Below are positions 6,806-14,014 of a stretch of DNA of 17,508 bases, piece by piece (position 1 is the stretch's first letter; each line of letters begins with the position of its first letter). The translations under genes and the position numbers were made by a program. The notes beneath the pieces are model-generated. The model had not been told where the DNA came from and made no database searches. It saw only the letters and a list, made by a program, of their open reading frames with translations. Source of the stretch: Ferroglobus sp964463865 (lineage in GTDB: Archaea; Halobacteriota; Archaeoglobi; Archaeoglobales; Archaeoglobaceae); NCBI GenBank assembly GCA_964463865.1, contig CAYXDX010000032.1, forward strand, positions 1 to 17,508. Direction: 5' to 3'.

Positions 6806-7561
6806 TTTCTCGAACTCCGCCACGAGTGGGACGTGATCGCTCGGCTTATCGACAAGCCTGTATTTGAGAAGGACGTAACAATCCTTCGATCTCTCAGCAA
6901 GTTTCGGAGTTGCAAGGATGTGATCGACTCTCCAGCCAAGTTTTCGTTCCACCGCGTTTTTAACCCTGTAGTCGTAGAAGGTGTATATTCTCTCGTTAGG
7001 ATGATGCTTCCTCAAAACGTCTACGAATCCGAGATCCAAGAGTTCCTTAAAAGCTTTCCTCACGTCTTCGTGAAAGCAGACGTGGTTCCTGAGTTTATCG
7101 GGACTGTGGACGTCGACGTCTTCTGGCGCGACGTTTAAGTCTCCGCAGAGCAAGTAATATCCGTTGAAGTCGACGAATTCTCTCAAAAATTCTTTCAGCC
7201 TTTCGAAGAACTCAAGCTTGTATCCGAACTGCTCGCTACCTACACTCTGCCCCTGCGGTGCGTATACGTTTATTACCCACAGCTTCCCGAACCTCGCCGC
7301 AATTACTCTGTCCCTTTCGCCGTTCATCCCGGAAAAGAACTCGTCTGGCTCCACTTTCGAAGCTATCGCAACGCCGTTTCTTCCCTTCGATCCCGAAAAC
7401 ACGACGTGATAACCTTTCACGTGAAAGTCCGCTTCTGGAAACTTCCTGTCTTCGGTTTTAGTCTCCTGCATGCACAGGATGTCCACAACCTCCATCAGGG
7501 GAAGAACTACGTGAAGCCTTTTCCTTATCGAATTGACGTTAAACGTCGCGACCTTAAGCAT
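6800..7561 (-). CDS. xthA: Exodeoxyribonuclease III / AP endonuclease
   Basis: A 253-residue member of the exonuclease-endonuclease-phosphatase (EEP) superfamily, ExoIII branch, which cleaves DNA at abasic sites and removes 3' blocking groups in base excision repair. Catalytic residues align by eye with E. coli ExoIII: N8 in TFNVNS, E33 in QETK (metal ligand), Y100 in VYAPQG, D141 and N143 in GDLN, D213 in VDHI, and D242-H243 in PSDHVP. Length is typical and no extra domain is present. The ATG at 7561 is preceded by a TATA-like AAATTTATG about 31 nt upstream, giving a very short leader. It shares its upstream region with the divergent TatD-like gene, and tyrS follows after 24 nt. Confidence 0.95.
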   Translation of the reverse strand: MLKVATFNVNSIRKRLHVVLPLMEVVDILCMQETKTEDRKFPEADFHVKGYHVVFSGSKGRNGVAIASKVEPDEFFSGMNGERDRVIAARFGKLWVINVYAPQGQSVGSEQFGYKLEFFERLKEFLREFVDFNGYYLLCGDLNVAPEDVDVHSPDKLRNHVCFHEDVRKAFKELLDLGFVDVLRKHHPNERIYTFYDYRVKNAVERKLGWRVDHILATPKLAERSKDCYVLLKYRLVDKPSDHVPLVAEFEKV

Positions 7562-7633
7562 GAATTATTCGTTCACATTTGCGAATACATAAATTTCGAA
7601 AAGTCAAAAAGCCTGAAAACACTAATTTTTATC
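7562..7633. promoter_or_regulatory. Divergent promoter region between xthA and the TatD-like gene
   Basis: This AT-rich 72-nt gap must drive both genes. For xthA, AAATTTATG (complement of 7588-7596) is a TATA candidate placing the start a few bases before its ATG. On the plus strand ATAAATTT (7589-7596) is the best TATA candidate for the TatD-like gene, giving a leader of roughly 15 nt, so the two TATA elements may physically overlap. A 6-bp inverted repeat TATTCG/CGAATA (7566-7571, 7582-7587) lies over the xthA start region; it is weak evidence for an operator. Confidence 0.45.
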
Positions 7634-8365
7634 ATGGAAGTGTTCGACGCCCACATACACTCGGAGGGCAGAAGCGTCGAGGATCTGAAAAGGATGAGCG
7701 ACGCAGGTATTAAGTTCGCCGTAACCATGGCGTTTTATCCGATAAGGCCGCTGTTCGCAGAAACTTTAATCGACCACTTCAGGAAGTTGATAGAGTTCGA
7801 AAGTAAGAGAGGAGAGTCTGCTGGAATGAAGATCTACGCCGCGATCGGGATACACCCGAGGTGCATACCAAGAGAGTGGGACAAAGTTCTGAGCTACATG
7901 GAAGAGGTATCCGGATACGTGGCCTTCGGTGAGATAGGTCTCGAAACTGGCAGCAAGGAAGAGGAGGAAGTTTTTAAATCCCAGCTCATGCTTGCCAAGA
8001 AACTTGACGTTCCGTGCGTCATACATACGCCAAGGAAGAACAAGGAAGTTATCGCTGCGAAGACCTTCGAAATCCTCGAAAGGATCGAGTTTCCGGAGAG
8101 CCTGTGTCTGATAGACCATGCCAACGAGTTCGTTGCTGAAGAGTCCCTAAAAAGAGGATACTTCGTCGGTCTAACAGTTCAAGTCGATAAGCTCAGTGTC
8201 GAGGAGGCAGTAAAAATCGTGGAAAAGTTCGGAGAAGATAACTTCGTCGCGAACAGCGACACGGGTTTCTCCGAAGCTGATTACTTGGCGGTGGTAAAAC
8301 TCTCCAAAGCGCTTGAGAGTGAGAAAGTTCTAATCAAAAACGCGAAGAAATTTTTCAGGACGTAA
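7634..8365 (+). CDS. TatD-related metal-dependent hydrolase (TIM barrel)
   Basis: A 243-residue protein of the archaeal TatD-like branch (COG1099 type) of the amidohydrolase superfamily. Metal-binding motifs occur in order: H7 and H9 in FDAHIH, E100 in FGEIGLE, H131 in VIHTP, H162 in LIDHAN, and D209 in NSDTGF. TatD relatives include DNases, but the archaeal branch has no settled substrate. The open frame runs upstream to 7406, inside the opposite xthA gene; that part lacks family similarity, and the ATG at 7634 gives the canonical start with the HxH motif near the N-terminus. It stands 35 nt ahead of the isopentenyl diphosphate isomerase gene and divergent from xthA, so a repair role (with xthA) or mere proximity are both possible. 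Confidence 0.88.
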   Translation: MEVFDAHIHSEGRSVEDLKRMSDAGIKFAVTMAFYPIRPLFAETLIDHFRKLIEFESKRGESAGMKIYAAIGIHPRCIPREWDKVLSYMEEVSGYVAFGEIGLETGSKEEEEVFKSQLMLAKKLDVPCVIHTPRKNKEVIAAKTFEILERIEFPESLCLIDHANEFVAEESLKRGYFVGLTVQVDKLSVEEAVKIVEKFGEDNFVANSDTGFSEADYLAVVKLSKALESEKVLIKNAKKFFRT

Positions 8366-8374
8366 AAAATATTA
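8363..8374 (+). promoter_or_regulatory. Putative TATA box of fni
   Basis: TAAAAAATATTA includes the TAA stop of the TatD-like gene and is centred about 30 nt before the fni ATG at 8401, predicting a leader of only a few bases. No well-spaced ribosome binding site precedes the ATG. Confidence 0.5.
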
Positions 8375-8400
8375 CCACACCGTTGCGAAAAGTGAGAGGC

Positions 8401-9465
8401 ATGGAAACCGAAAGGAGAAAGTTCGAACACATAAGGATTTGCCTCGAGGAAAACGTAGAGTCCGACTACACGGGCTTCGAGGACGTCATGCTCATCCACA
8501 AAGCTCTTCCGGAAGTGGATTACGACAGAATAAACCTCGAAGTTGAGTTTCTCGGGACGAAGTTTAAAGCGCCTCTTGTAATAGCCGGAATGACCGGAGG
8601 TCATCCCGAGGCTAAGAGAATAAACGAAAACCTCGCAGAGGCAGCAGAGGAGTTCGGGATAGGCATCGGAGTAGGGAGTCAGCGAGCCGGAATAGAGAAT
8701 CCGGAACTCGTCGACACTTACTCGGTAGTGAGAGACAAAGCTCCCAACGCTTTCGTCATAGCGAACATAGGGATCGCACAATTAATCGAAAAAGGTGTCG
8801 AATACGCCGAGAAAGCGGTGGAAATGATCGACGCCGATGCTTTAGCCGTTCACTTCAACTTTTTGCAGGAAGCCGTGCAGCCGGAAGGTGACAAGAACGC
8901 TGAAGGCGCTAAAGACGTTTTAAGAGAGGTTTGCAGCCTGAAAGTCCCGGTGATAGCGAAAGAGACGGGAGCGGGAATTTCAAGAGATGCGGCTTTCGAG
9001 GTCAGAGAAGCTGGAGTGTCGGCAATAGACGTCGGAGGGAAAGGTGGAACGAGCTGGAGCGCCGTCGAAGTCTTTAGAATAAAGGACGACGTTATGAGAG
9101 AAGTGGCAATAGACTTCTGGGACTGGGGTATTCCGACAGCCTTTTGCGTGGTCGAAGTTCACGACGTCCTTCCGACGATAGCAACCGGCGGCATTAGAAG
9201 TGGCATAGACGTCGCGAAAGCCCTCGCACTCGGAGCGAATTTGGCGGGAGTTGCACTTCCGTTTTTACGTCCGGCAACGGTGAGCGGAGAGGAGGTGAAG
9301 AAAAAAGTAAAATACTTTGTCGAAGGGCTAAGAACTGCGATGTTTCTTACTGGATGCGAAAAAGTGGACGATTTAAGAAGAATTCCGCTATTTATAACCG
9401 GAAAACTTAGGGAGTGGCTCGAGTTTAGAGGAATAGACGTTGAAGCGTTTTCGAGGAGGAGATAA
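8401..9465 (+). CDS. fni: Type 2 isopentenyl diphosphate isomerase (FMN-dependent)
   Basis: A 354-residue type 2 IPP isomerase that interconverts isopentenyl and dimethylallyl diphosphate, using reduced FMN in a TIM barrel. Diagnostic pieces are RKxEHI near the N-terminus (R6, H10), APLVIAGMTGG (57-67), the catalytic HFNFLQEAVQPEGD (151-164) with H151, N153, Q156 and E157, the FMN phosphate loops VGGKGGTSW (211-219) and ATGGIRSG (261-268). Start is ATG 8401; an in-frame TTG at 8383 would add six residues but lies inside the predicted promoter spacing. The stop lies 3 nt before the prenyltransferase gene. Together they take IPP to GGPP for archaeal membrane lipids. Confidence 0.96.
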   Translation: METERRKFEHIRICLEENVESDYTGFEDVMLIHKALPEVDYDRINLEVEFLGTKFKAPLVIAGMTGGHPEAKRINENLAEAAEEFGIGIGVGSQRAGIENPELVDTYSVVRDKAPNAFVIANIGIAQLIEKGVEYAEKAVEMIDADALAVHFNFLQEAVQPEGDKNAEGAKDVLREVCSLKVPVIAKETGAGISRDAAFEVREAGVSAIDVGGKGGTSWSAVEVFRIKDDVMREVAIDFWDWGIPTAFCVVEVHDVLPTIATGGIRSGIDVAKALALGANLAGVALPFLRPATVSGEEVKKKVKYFVEGLRTAMFLTGCEKVDDLRRIPLFITGKLREWLEFRGIDVEAFSRRR

Positions 9466-9468
9466 GAA

Positions 9469-10425
9469 ATGATCCTCGAAGAAATAAAAAAGAGGGCTGA
9501 AATCGTCAACAAAGCTATAGAGGAATACCTACCGGTAAAACACCCGGAAAGACTCTACTTAGCGGCGAGACACTTAATCAAAGCTGGTGGAAAAAGACTC
9601 AGACCCGTTTTAACGATCATATCGGCCGAAGCAATCGAAAGAGATTACAACAAGATCCTTCCAGCCGCGGTCGCCATCGAGACGATTCACAACTTCACGT
9701 TAATTCACGACGACATAATGGACGAAGACGAGTTAAGGAGGGGAGTAAAGACAGTTCACACACTCTACGGAGTCCCGACTGCCATACTCGCTGGAGACAC
9801 GCTTTTCGCAGAGGCTTTCAAAATCATGAGTGAGTGCGACGTCGAAAAAGATTGTCTCGTCAGAGGGCTGAGAAAACTTGCGGAGGTCTGCATAGAAATA
9901 TGCGAGGGTCAGCAGATGGACATGGAGTTCGAAGAGCGAACGTTCGTGAGCGAAGATGAATACCTCGAAATGATAAAGAAGAAGACAGCCGTTTTAATAG
10001 CGCTCTCGTCTTCCATACCTGCGACGCTATTTAACGAGTCGAAATATGAGGAGAAGCTTTGGAACTACGGACTCTACTCCGGAATGGCGTTTCAGATAAA
10101 AGACGACGTTCTCGACCTGACCGGTAAAGACAAAATCGGAAAGGACTGGGGTAGCGACTTGGTGGAAGGCAAAAAGACTCTCGTGATAATAAAAGCTCTG
10201 GAGAGCGGAGTTGAGCTGGAAAGCTTCGGAAAGAGGAAGGCTACGAAGGAAGAGATAGAGAGGGACATCAAAAAGCTCGAAGAGTGCGGAGCGATAGAGT
10301 ATGCCGAAAAAATGGCCGTCGAATTTTCAGAAAAAGCTAAGAGGGAACTTGGCGCTTTAAAAGATAACGAAAGTCGGAAACTTCTTGAAGAGCTTGCAGA
10401 CTTCTTCGTAAAGAGGGATTACTGA
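9469..10425 (+). CDS. idsA: Geranylgeranyl diphosphate synthase (polyprenyl synthetase)
   Basis: A 318-residue trans-prenyltransferase that condenses IPP with allylic diphosphates to a C20 product for archaeol-type lipids. The first aspartate-rich motif is DDIMDED (81-87), the second is DDVLD in FQIKDDVLD, and GGKRLRP (40-46) binds IPP. The residue five places before the first aspartate motif is F76; in Sulfolobus acidocaldarius GGPP synthase the phenylalanine at that place limits product length to C20, so GGPP is the likely product. A strong GGAGGAG ribosome binding site sits inside the end of fni, and the stop overlaps gltX (TGATG). It closely resembles the Archaeoglobus fulgidus enzyme as I remember it. 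Confidence 0.95.
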   Translation: MILEEIKKRAEIVNKAIEEYLPVKHPERLYLAARHLIKAGGKRLRPVLTIISAEAIERDYNKILPAAVAIETIHNFTLIHDDIMDEDELRRGVKTVHTLYGVPTAILAGDTLFAEAFKIMSECDVEKDCLVRGLRKLAEVCIEICEGQQMDMEFEERTFVSEDEYLEMIKKKTAVLIALSSSIPATLFNESKYEEKLWNYGLYSGMAFQIKDDVLDLTGKDKIGKDWGSDLVEGKKTLVIIKALESGVELESFGKRKATKEEIERDIKKLEECGAIEYAEKMAVEFSEKAKRELGALKDNESRKLLEELADFFVKRDY

Positions 10426-12077
10426 TGAAGGAGCTGATTCTCAAGCACGTGGTTAGAAACGCTGCAAAATACGGAAAACCAAACGAAAAGGCTATAATAG
10501 GTAAGATAATGGCAGAGAACCCAGAACTCAGAAGCAAAGCTAAGGAGGTTTTAGAGGAAATACGGAAAGTGATCCAAGAGTTCGAAAAGTTGAGCGAAGA
10601 GGAGAAAGAAGAGTTGTTCAAAAAATACGCTGAAGAAAAGAGGGAAAGAGTGGAAGAGAAGGGGCTGCCACCCCTCGAGAACGTTAGAGGCAAGGTCGTG
10701 ATGAGGTTCGCTCCGAACCCGAACGGCCCACCAACTCTCGGGTCTGCAAGAGGAATAATAATCAACCACGAATACGCAAAGATTTACAAAGGAAAGTTCA
10801 TTCTCCGGTTCGACGATACCGATCCGAGAACGAAAAGACCGCTCCTTGAGGCTTACGACTGGTATGTAGAGGACTGCGAGTGGCTCGGGGCGAAGCCAGA
10901 CGAAGTCGTCTACGCTTCGAAAAGGATACCCATCTACTACGAATACGCGGAAAAGCTGATCGAGATGGGAAAAGCCTACGTCTGCTTCTGCAAAAGAGAG
11001 GAGTTCAAGAAGTTCAAGGACTCCGGAGTGGAGTGTCCGCACAGGAGTGCTACGACGGAGGAGAGCTTAGAAAACTGGGAGAAGATGCTCGAAGGTGAGT
11101 TCAAAGAGGGCGAGGCCGTGCTCAGGATAAAAACGGACATGCAGCACAAAGACCCGGCGGTAAGAGACTGGGTGGCGTTCAGAATAATCTACGAAAGTCA
11201 CCCGCTCGTCGGGGACGCTTACTTCGTTTATCCGACTCTCGACTTCGAGTCCGCGATAGAAGATCACCTGCTCGGGATAACCCACATTCTGAGAGGAAAA
11301 GACTTGGCCGACTCCGAAAAAAGGCAGAGGTATATCTACGAATACTTCGGCTGGGAGTATCCAGTAGTAAAGCTCTGGGGCAGAGTGAGTATCCACGAGT
11401 TCGGCAAGCTCTCGACGAGCGAGATCAGAAAAGGCATAGAGGAAGGGAAGTATTCCGGCTGGGACGATCCGAGACTGCCGACGATAAGAGCCCTCAGACG
11501 GAGAGGTTTCGAACCAGAGGCGATAAGAAACTTCTTCATTTCCCTCGGAGTCGGAGAGAACGACGTAAGCGTGAGCATGAAGAACCTATACGCGGAGAAC
11601 AGGAAGATCGTAGAAGAAAAAGCGGAAAGGTTCTTCTTCGTGTGGAACCCCGTGAGAATTGAAATCGAGGGCGTCGAAGAGAGAGAGGTCAGAATACCAC
11701 TGCATCCAAAAAGAGACATTGGATTCAGAGTTCTAAGAGCTGGAAACAGCGTATACATAACGAGAGACGATTTCGAGAAGTTTAAAGGGAAGGAGGTCAG
11801 GCTGAAGGAGTTCTGCAACATCCTCCTAAGAGAAGATTACACAGCTGAATTCATCAGCTACGAGATGAAGGGTGCGAAGAAAGGAAGGAACATCATCCAC
11901 TGGTTACCCACAGAGAACGTTTTGCCGTGCAGAGTAATAGGAGTCGAAGAGAGAAGCGGCTTAGTCGAAAGCAACGTCACGAGAAGTGTAGGGAAGGTTG
12001 TTCAATTCGAGAGATTCGCGTTCTGCAAGGTGGAAAAAATTGACGGAGAAGTTCTCGCCGTTTACACGCACCCGTAA
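10425..12077 (+). CDS. gltX: Glutamyl-tRNA synthetase (archaeal type)
   Basis: A 550-residue class Ib synthetase with the archaeal/eukaryotic layout: an N-terminal helical region of about 85 residues, a Rossmann catalytic domain, and a C-terminal beta-barrel anticodon domain (about 390-550) as in GlnRS. In archaea this enzyme usually charges both tRNA-Glu and tRNA-Gln with glutamate. The first signature reads APNPNGPPTLGSARG (96-110), so the HIGH tetrapeptide is TLGS, lacking both histidines. The second signature is KLSTS (328-332). RFDDTDPR follows the first motif as expected. Start ATG overlaps the idsA stop by one base, so coupling to the prenyl-lipid genes is likely. The family call is secure; the motif change is discussed under findings. 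Confidence 0.95.
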   Translation: MKELILKHVVRNAAKYGKPNEKAIIGKIMAENPELRSKAKEVLEEIRKVIQEFEKLSEEEKEELFKKYAEEKRERVEEKGLPPLENVRGKVVMRFAPNPNGPPTLGSARGIIINHEYAKIYKGKFILRFDDTDPRTKRPLLEAYDWYVEDCEWLGAKPDEVVYASKRIPIYYEYAEKLIEMGKAYVCFCKREEFKKFKDSGVECPHRSATTEESLENWEKMLEGEFKEGEAVLRIKTDMQHKDPAVRDWVAFRIIYESHPLVGDAYFVYPTLDFESAIEDHLLGITHILRGKDLADSEKRQRYIYEYFGWEYPVVKLWGRVSIHEFGKLSTSEIRKGIEEGKYSGWDDPRLPTIRALRRRGFEPEAIRNFFISLGVGENDVSVSMKNLYAENRKIVEEKAERFFFVWNPVRIEIEGVEEREVRIPLHPKRDIGFRVLRAGNSVYITRDDFEKFKGKEVRLKEFCNILLREDYTAEFISYEMKGAKKGRNIIHWLPTENVLPCRVIGVEERSGLVESNVTRSVGKVVQFERFAFCKVEKIDGEVLAVYTHP

Positions 12078-12096
12078 CGCGATGCTAAGCGCAAAG

Positions 12097-13077
12097 TCAG
12101 TTTTCGAACTCGACGTCTATTGGATGGTGGCACGCGACGAGTCTTCCATCTACCTTTTTTAGCTCAGGCTCTGCTTCAAAACACTCGCTCTTAGCGAACG
12201 GGCACCTTGGCGAGTATCTGCAGCCTTTGGGTATTTCTCTCGGATTAGCTATTTCACCGATGATGTCCACTCTAACTCTCCTCTTCACGAACGACGGGAC
12301 TGCGGTGAGTAAAGCTGCCGTATACGGGTGCTTCGGCCTTTTGACGACTTCGTCGATCTCGCCCATCTCGACGATCTTTCCGAGGTACATTACCGCGATC
12401 CTGTCTCCGATTATTCGGGTTATGCTCAGGTCGTGAGTTATGAACAGCATGGATTGATTCAGCTCCCTCTTAAACGACAAGAGGAGTTCGAGAATTGAAG
12501 CCCTTAAAGACACGTCGATTTGCGAAACCGCTTCGTCTGCTACGACGAACTCCGGTTTAACTATCATCGCCCTCGCTATCGCGACTCTCTGCCTCTGTCC
12601 GCCGCTCAGCTGGTGAGGATACCGGTTATAAAACTGATCCGCGGGCAACCCGACTTTGTTAAGCATGTCCTTGGCGATTTCTCTCGCCTCTTTCTTCGTC
12701 GCGATGTCGTGTATAAGCAGCGGATCCTCAAGGTGTTCGCCGATTGTCATCTTTGGATTCAGCGAAGCGAACGGATCCTGAAAGACCATCTGAATGTTTC
12801 TTCTAACTTCTCTCAGCTCTTCTCCCTTTACGTGCGTGATGTCTTTTCCCTTGAAGATTATTCTTCCGTCCGTCGGTTCTTCAAGCTTTACAATCATCCT
12901 ACCGGTCGTCGTCTTTCCACAACCGGACTCGCCGACGAGACACAAAACTTCTCCTTTCTCGACTTCAAAACTTACGCCGTCCACGGCTCTTACATACTCG
13001 ATTCTTCTCGCGAGAAGCTGTTCGACGAACGACTTCTGAACTGGAAAGTATTTCTTCAAGTTCTCAACTTTAAGCAT
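12097..13077 (-). CDS. oppF: Peptide-type ABC transporter ATP-binding protein (OppF/DppF)
   Basis: A 326-residue ATPase, second of two for the importer. Walker A GESGCGKT (49-56), Q-loop Q100 in VFQDP, signature LSGGQ (157-161), Walker B aspartate D181 with catalytic E182 and H-loop H215 are all present. The Walker B region reads ADEAVSQIDVS where the common form is ADEPVSALDVS. The C-terminal oligopeptide-transporter extension carries four cysteines (286, 292, 299, 316), a pattern that binds an iron-sulfur cluster in some relatives. I chose ATG 13077 because GGTGAT lies 5 nt upstream; GTG 13086 is an alternative. The start overlaps oppD by 8 nt. The gene ends 19 nt from the end of the convergent gltX. 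Confidence 0.93.
   Translation of the reverse strand: MLKVENLKKYFPVQKSFVEQLLARRIEYVRAVDGVSFEVEKGEVLCLVGESGCGKTTTGRMIVKLEEPTDGRIIFKGKDITHVKGEELREVRRNIQMVFQDPFASLNPKMTIGEHLEDPLLIHDIATKKEAREIAKDMLNKVGLPADQFYNRYPHQLSGGQRQRVAIARAMIVKPEFVVADEAVSQIDVSLRASILELLLSFKRELNQSMLFITHDLSITRIIGDRIAVMYLGKIVEMGEIDEVVKRPKHPYTAALLTAVPSFVKRRVRVDIIGEIANPREIPKGCRYSPRCPFAKSECFEAEPELKKVDGRLVACHHPIDVEFEN
12584..12621. repeat. 38-bp segment identical to 13545-13582 (copy in oppF)
   Basis: By direct reading, 38 consecutive bases are identical to a segment of the neighbouring oppD gene in the same orientation. It encodes YPHQLSGGQRQRV, the ABC signature. Identity stops at both ends with a single-base difference. Two shorter exact matches link the same genes: 25 bp over Walker A (12912-12936 and 13882-13906) and 17 bp over the Q-loop (12773-12789 and 13728-13744). 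Confidence 0.9.
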
Positions 13078-14014
13078 CGCTATCACCGTGCAGCCAACAT
13101 TTAACGATTCTACCCTCTACTTCAAAACTCTTGGGCTCCCTCTTACATATGTCCATCGCCTTCGGACAGCGATCTATGAACCTGCAACCCTCAGGTGGAT
13201 TGACCAAGTCTGGAGGAGAGCCAGGAAGCGGTTTTATGTCTTTGTCGAGCCAGAGATCCGGAACTGAAGAAATCAATCCGGCAGAATACGGATGTAATGG
13301 ATCGTTAACAACTTTTTCCGCATCTCCGTATTCGACGAGCCAGCCAGCGTACATAACCGCTATCTTATCGCTTCTTTCTGCAGCTAAGCTGAAGTCGTGA
13401 GTAATAAGCATTATCGACCGCTCGCCTTTCTTCAAGTCTTCAAGCAAGTCCATTATTTTCTCCTGAACTATCACGTCCAGAGCTGTCGTCGGTTCGTCGG
13501 CGATCAGCAGCTTCGGGTTCATCGCAACTGCCATGGCTATCATAACTCTCTGCCTCTGTCCGCCGCTCAGCTGGTGAGGATAGCTGTAAAAAACGTCTCT
13601 AATCAACCCCACCGCTTCGAGCGTCTCCTTGGCTTTCACCTCCGCCGAGTCCTCATCCATCCCGTGTTCCACGAGCATTTCGACGAACTGATCCCCGACC
13701 CTTTCGAGCGGATCGAGGCTCGTCATGGGATCCTGAAAGACCATGCTGATCTCCTTGCCTCTAATTTTTCTCATCTCTTCGTCGCTCAGCTTAAGCAAGT
13801 CTCTCCCTTCGAACACGATACTTCCAGAAACGATTCTTCCCGGACTCCGGATTAAACGCATTATCGAGTAAGCGAGCGTGCTCTTTCCACAACCGGACTC
13901 GCCGACAACACCAACGAATTCCCCACTACCTATTTTCAGGTTGATCCTATCGAGTGCTCTCAAGATGCCTCGCGAAGTCTTAAACTCTACGACGAGGTCC
14001 CTAATGTCGATCAT
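13070..14014 (-). CDS. oppD: Peptide-type ABC transporter ATP-binding protein (OppD/DppD)
   Basis: A 314-residue ATPase, first of the pair. Walker A is GESGCGKST (38-46), Q-loop Q94 in VFQDP, signature LSGGQ (149-153), Walker B LLIADEP with D173 and E174, D-loop ALD, and H206. Like OppF it has the peptide-transporter C-terminal extension with four cysteines (277, 283, 290, 306), which in some relatives holds an iron-sulfur cluster. The start is ATG 14014, overlapping the permease C stop by 4 nt (ATGA). The frame stays open further upstream to 14116, but that extension lies over the permease gene and has no ABC similarity. It should heterodimerise with OppF beneath the two permeases. Confidence 0.94.
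   Translation of the reverse strand: MIDIRDLVVEFKTSRGILRALDRINLKIGSGEFVGVVGESGCGKSTLAYSIMRLIRSPGRIVSGSIVFEGRDLLKLSDEEMRKIRGKEISMVFQDPMTSLDPLERVGDQFVEMLVEHGMDEDSAEVKAKETLEAVGLIRDVFYSYPHQLSGGQRQRVMIAMAVAMNPKLLIADEPTTALDVIVQEKIMDLLEDLKKGERSIMLITHDFSLAAERSDKIAVMYAGWLVEYGDAEKVVNDPLHPYSAGLISSVPDLWLDKDIKPLPGSPPDLVNPPEGCRFIDRCPKAMDICKREPKSFEVEGRIVKCWLHGDSDA
13545..13582. repeat. 38-bp segment identical to 12584-12621 (copy in oppD)
   Basis: Second copy of the exact 38-bp direct repeat, encoding the ABC signature region of OppD. The last valine codon differs between the copies just outside the repeat (GTT here, GTC in oppF). Confidence 0.9.

Noticed and set aside
7566..7587. TATTCG-10 nt-CGAATA inverted repeat in the xthA/TatD promoter gap
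   Set aside because: A 6-bp arm with arbitrary spacing in a 72-nt AT-rich gap is fairly likely by chance; kept only as a remark in the promoter entry.
7406..7633. N-terminal extension of the TatD-like protein
   Set aside because: It is the complement of xthA and its promoter; family proteins start just before the HxH motif.
12078..12096. Possible small hairpin GCG...CGC between gltX and oppF
   Set aside because: Arms of three bases in a 19-nt convergent gap, without a T-tract, are not enough to call a terminator.
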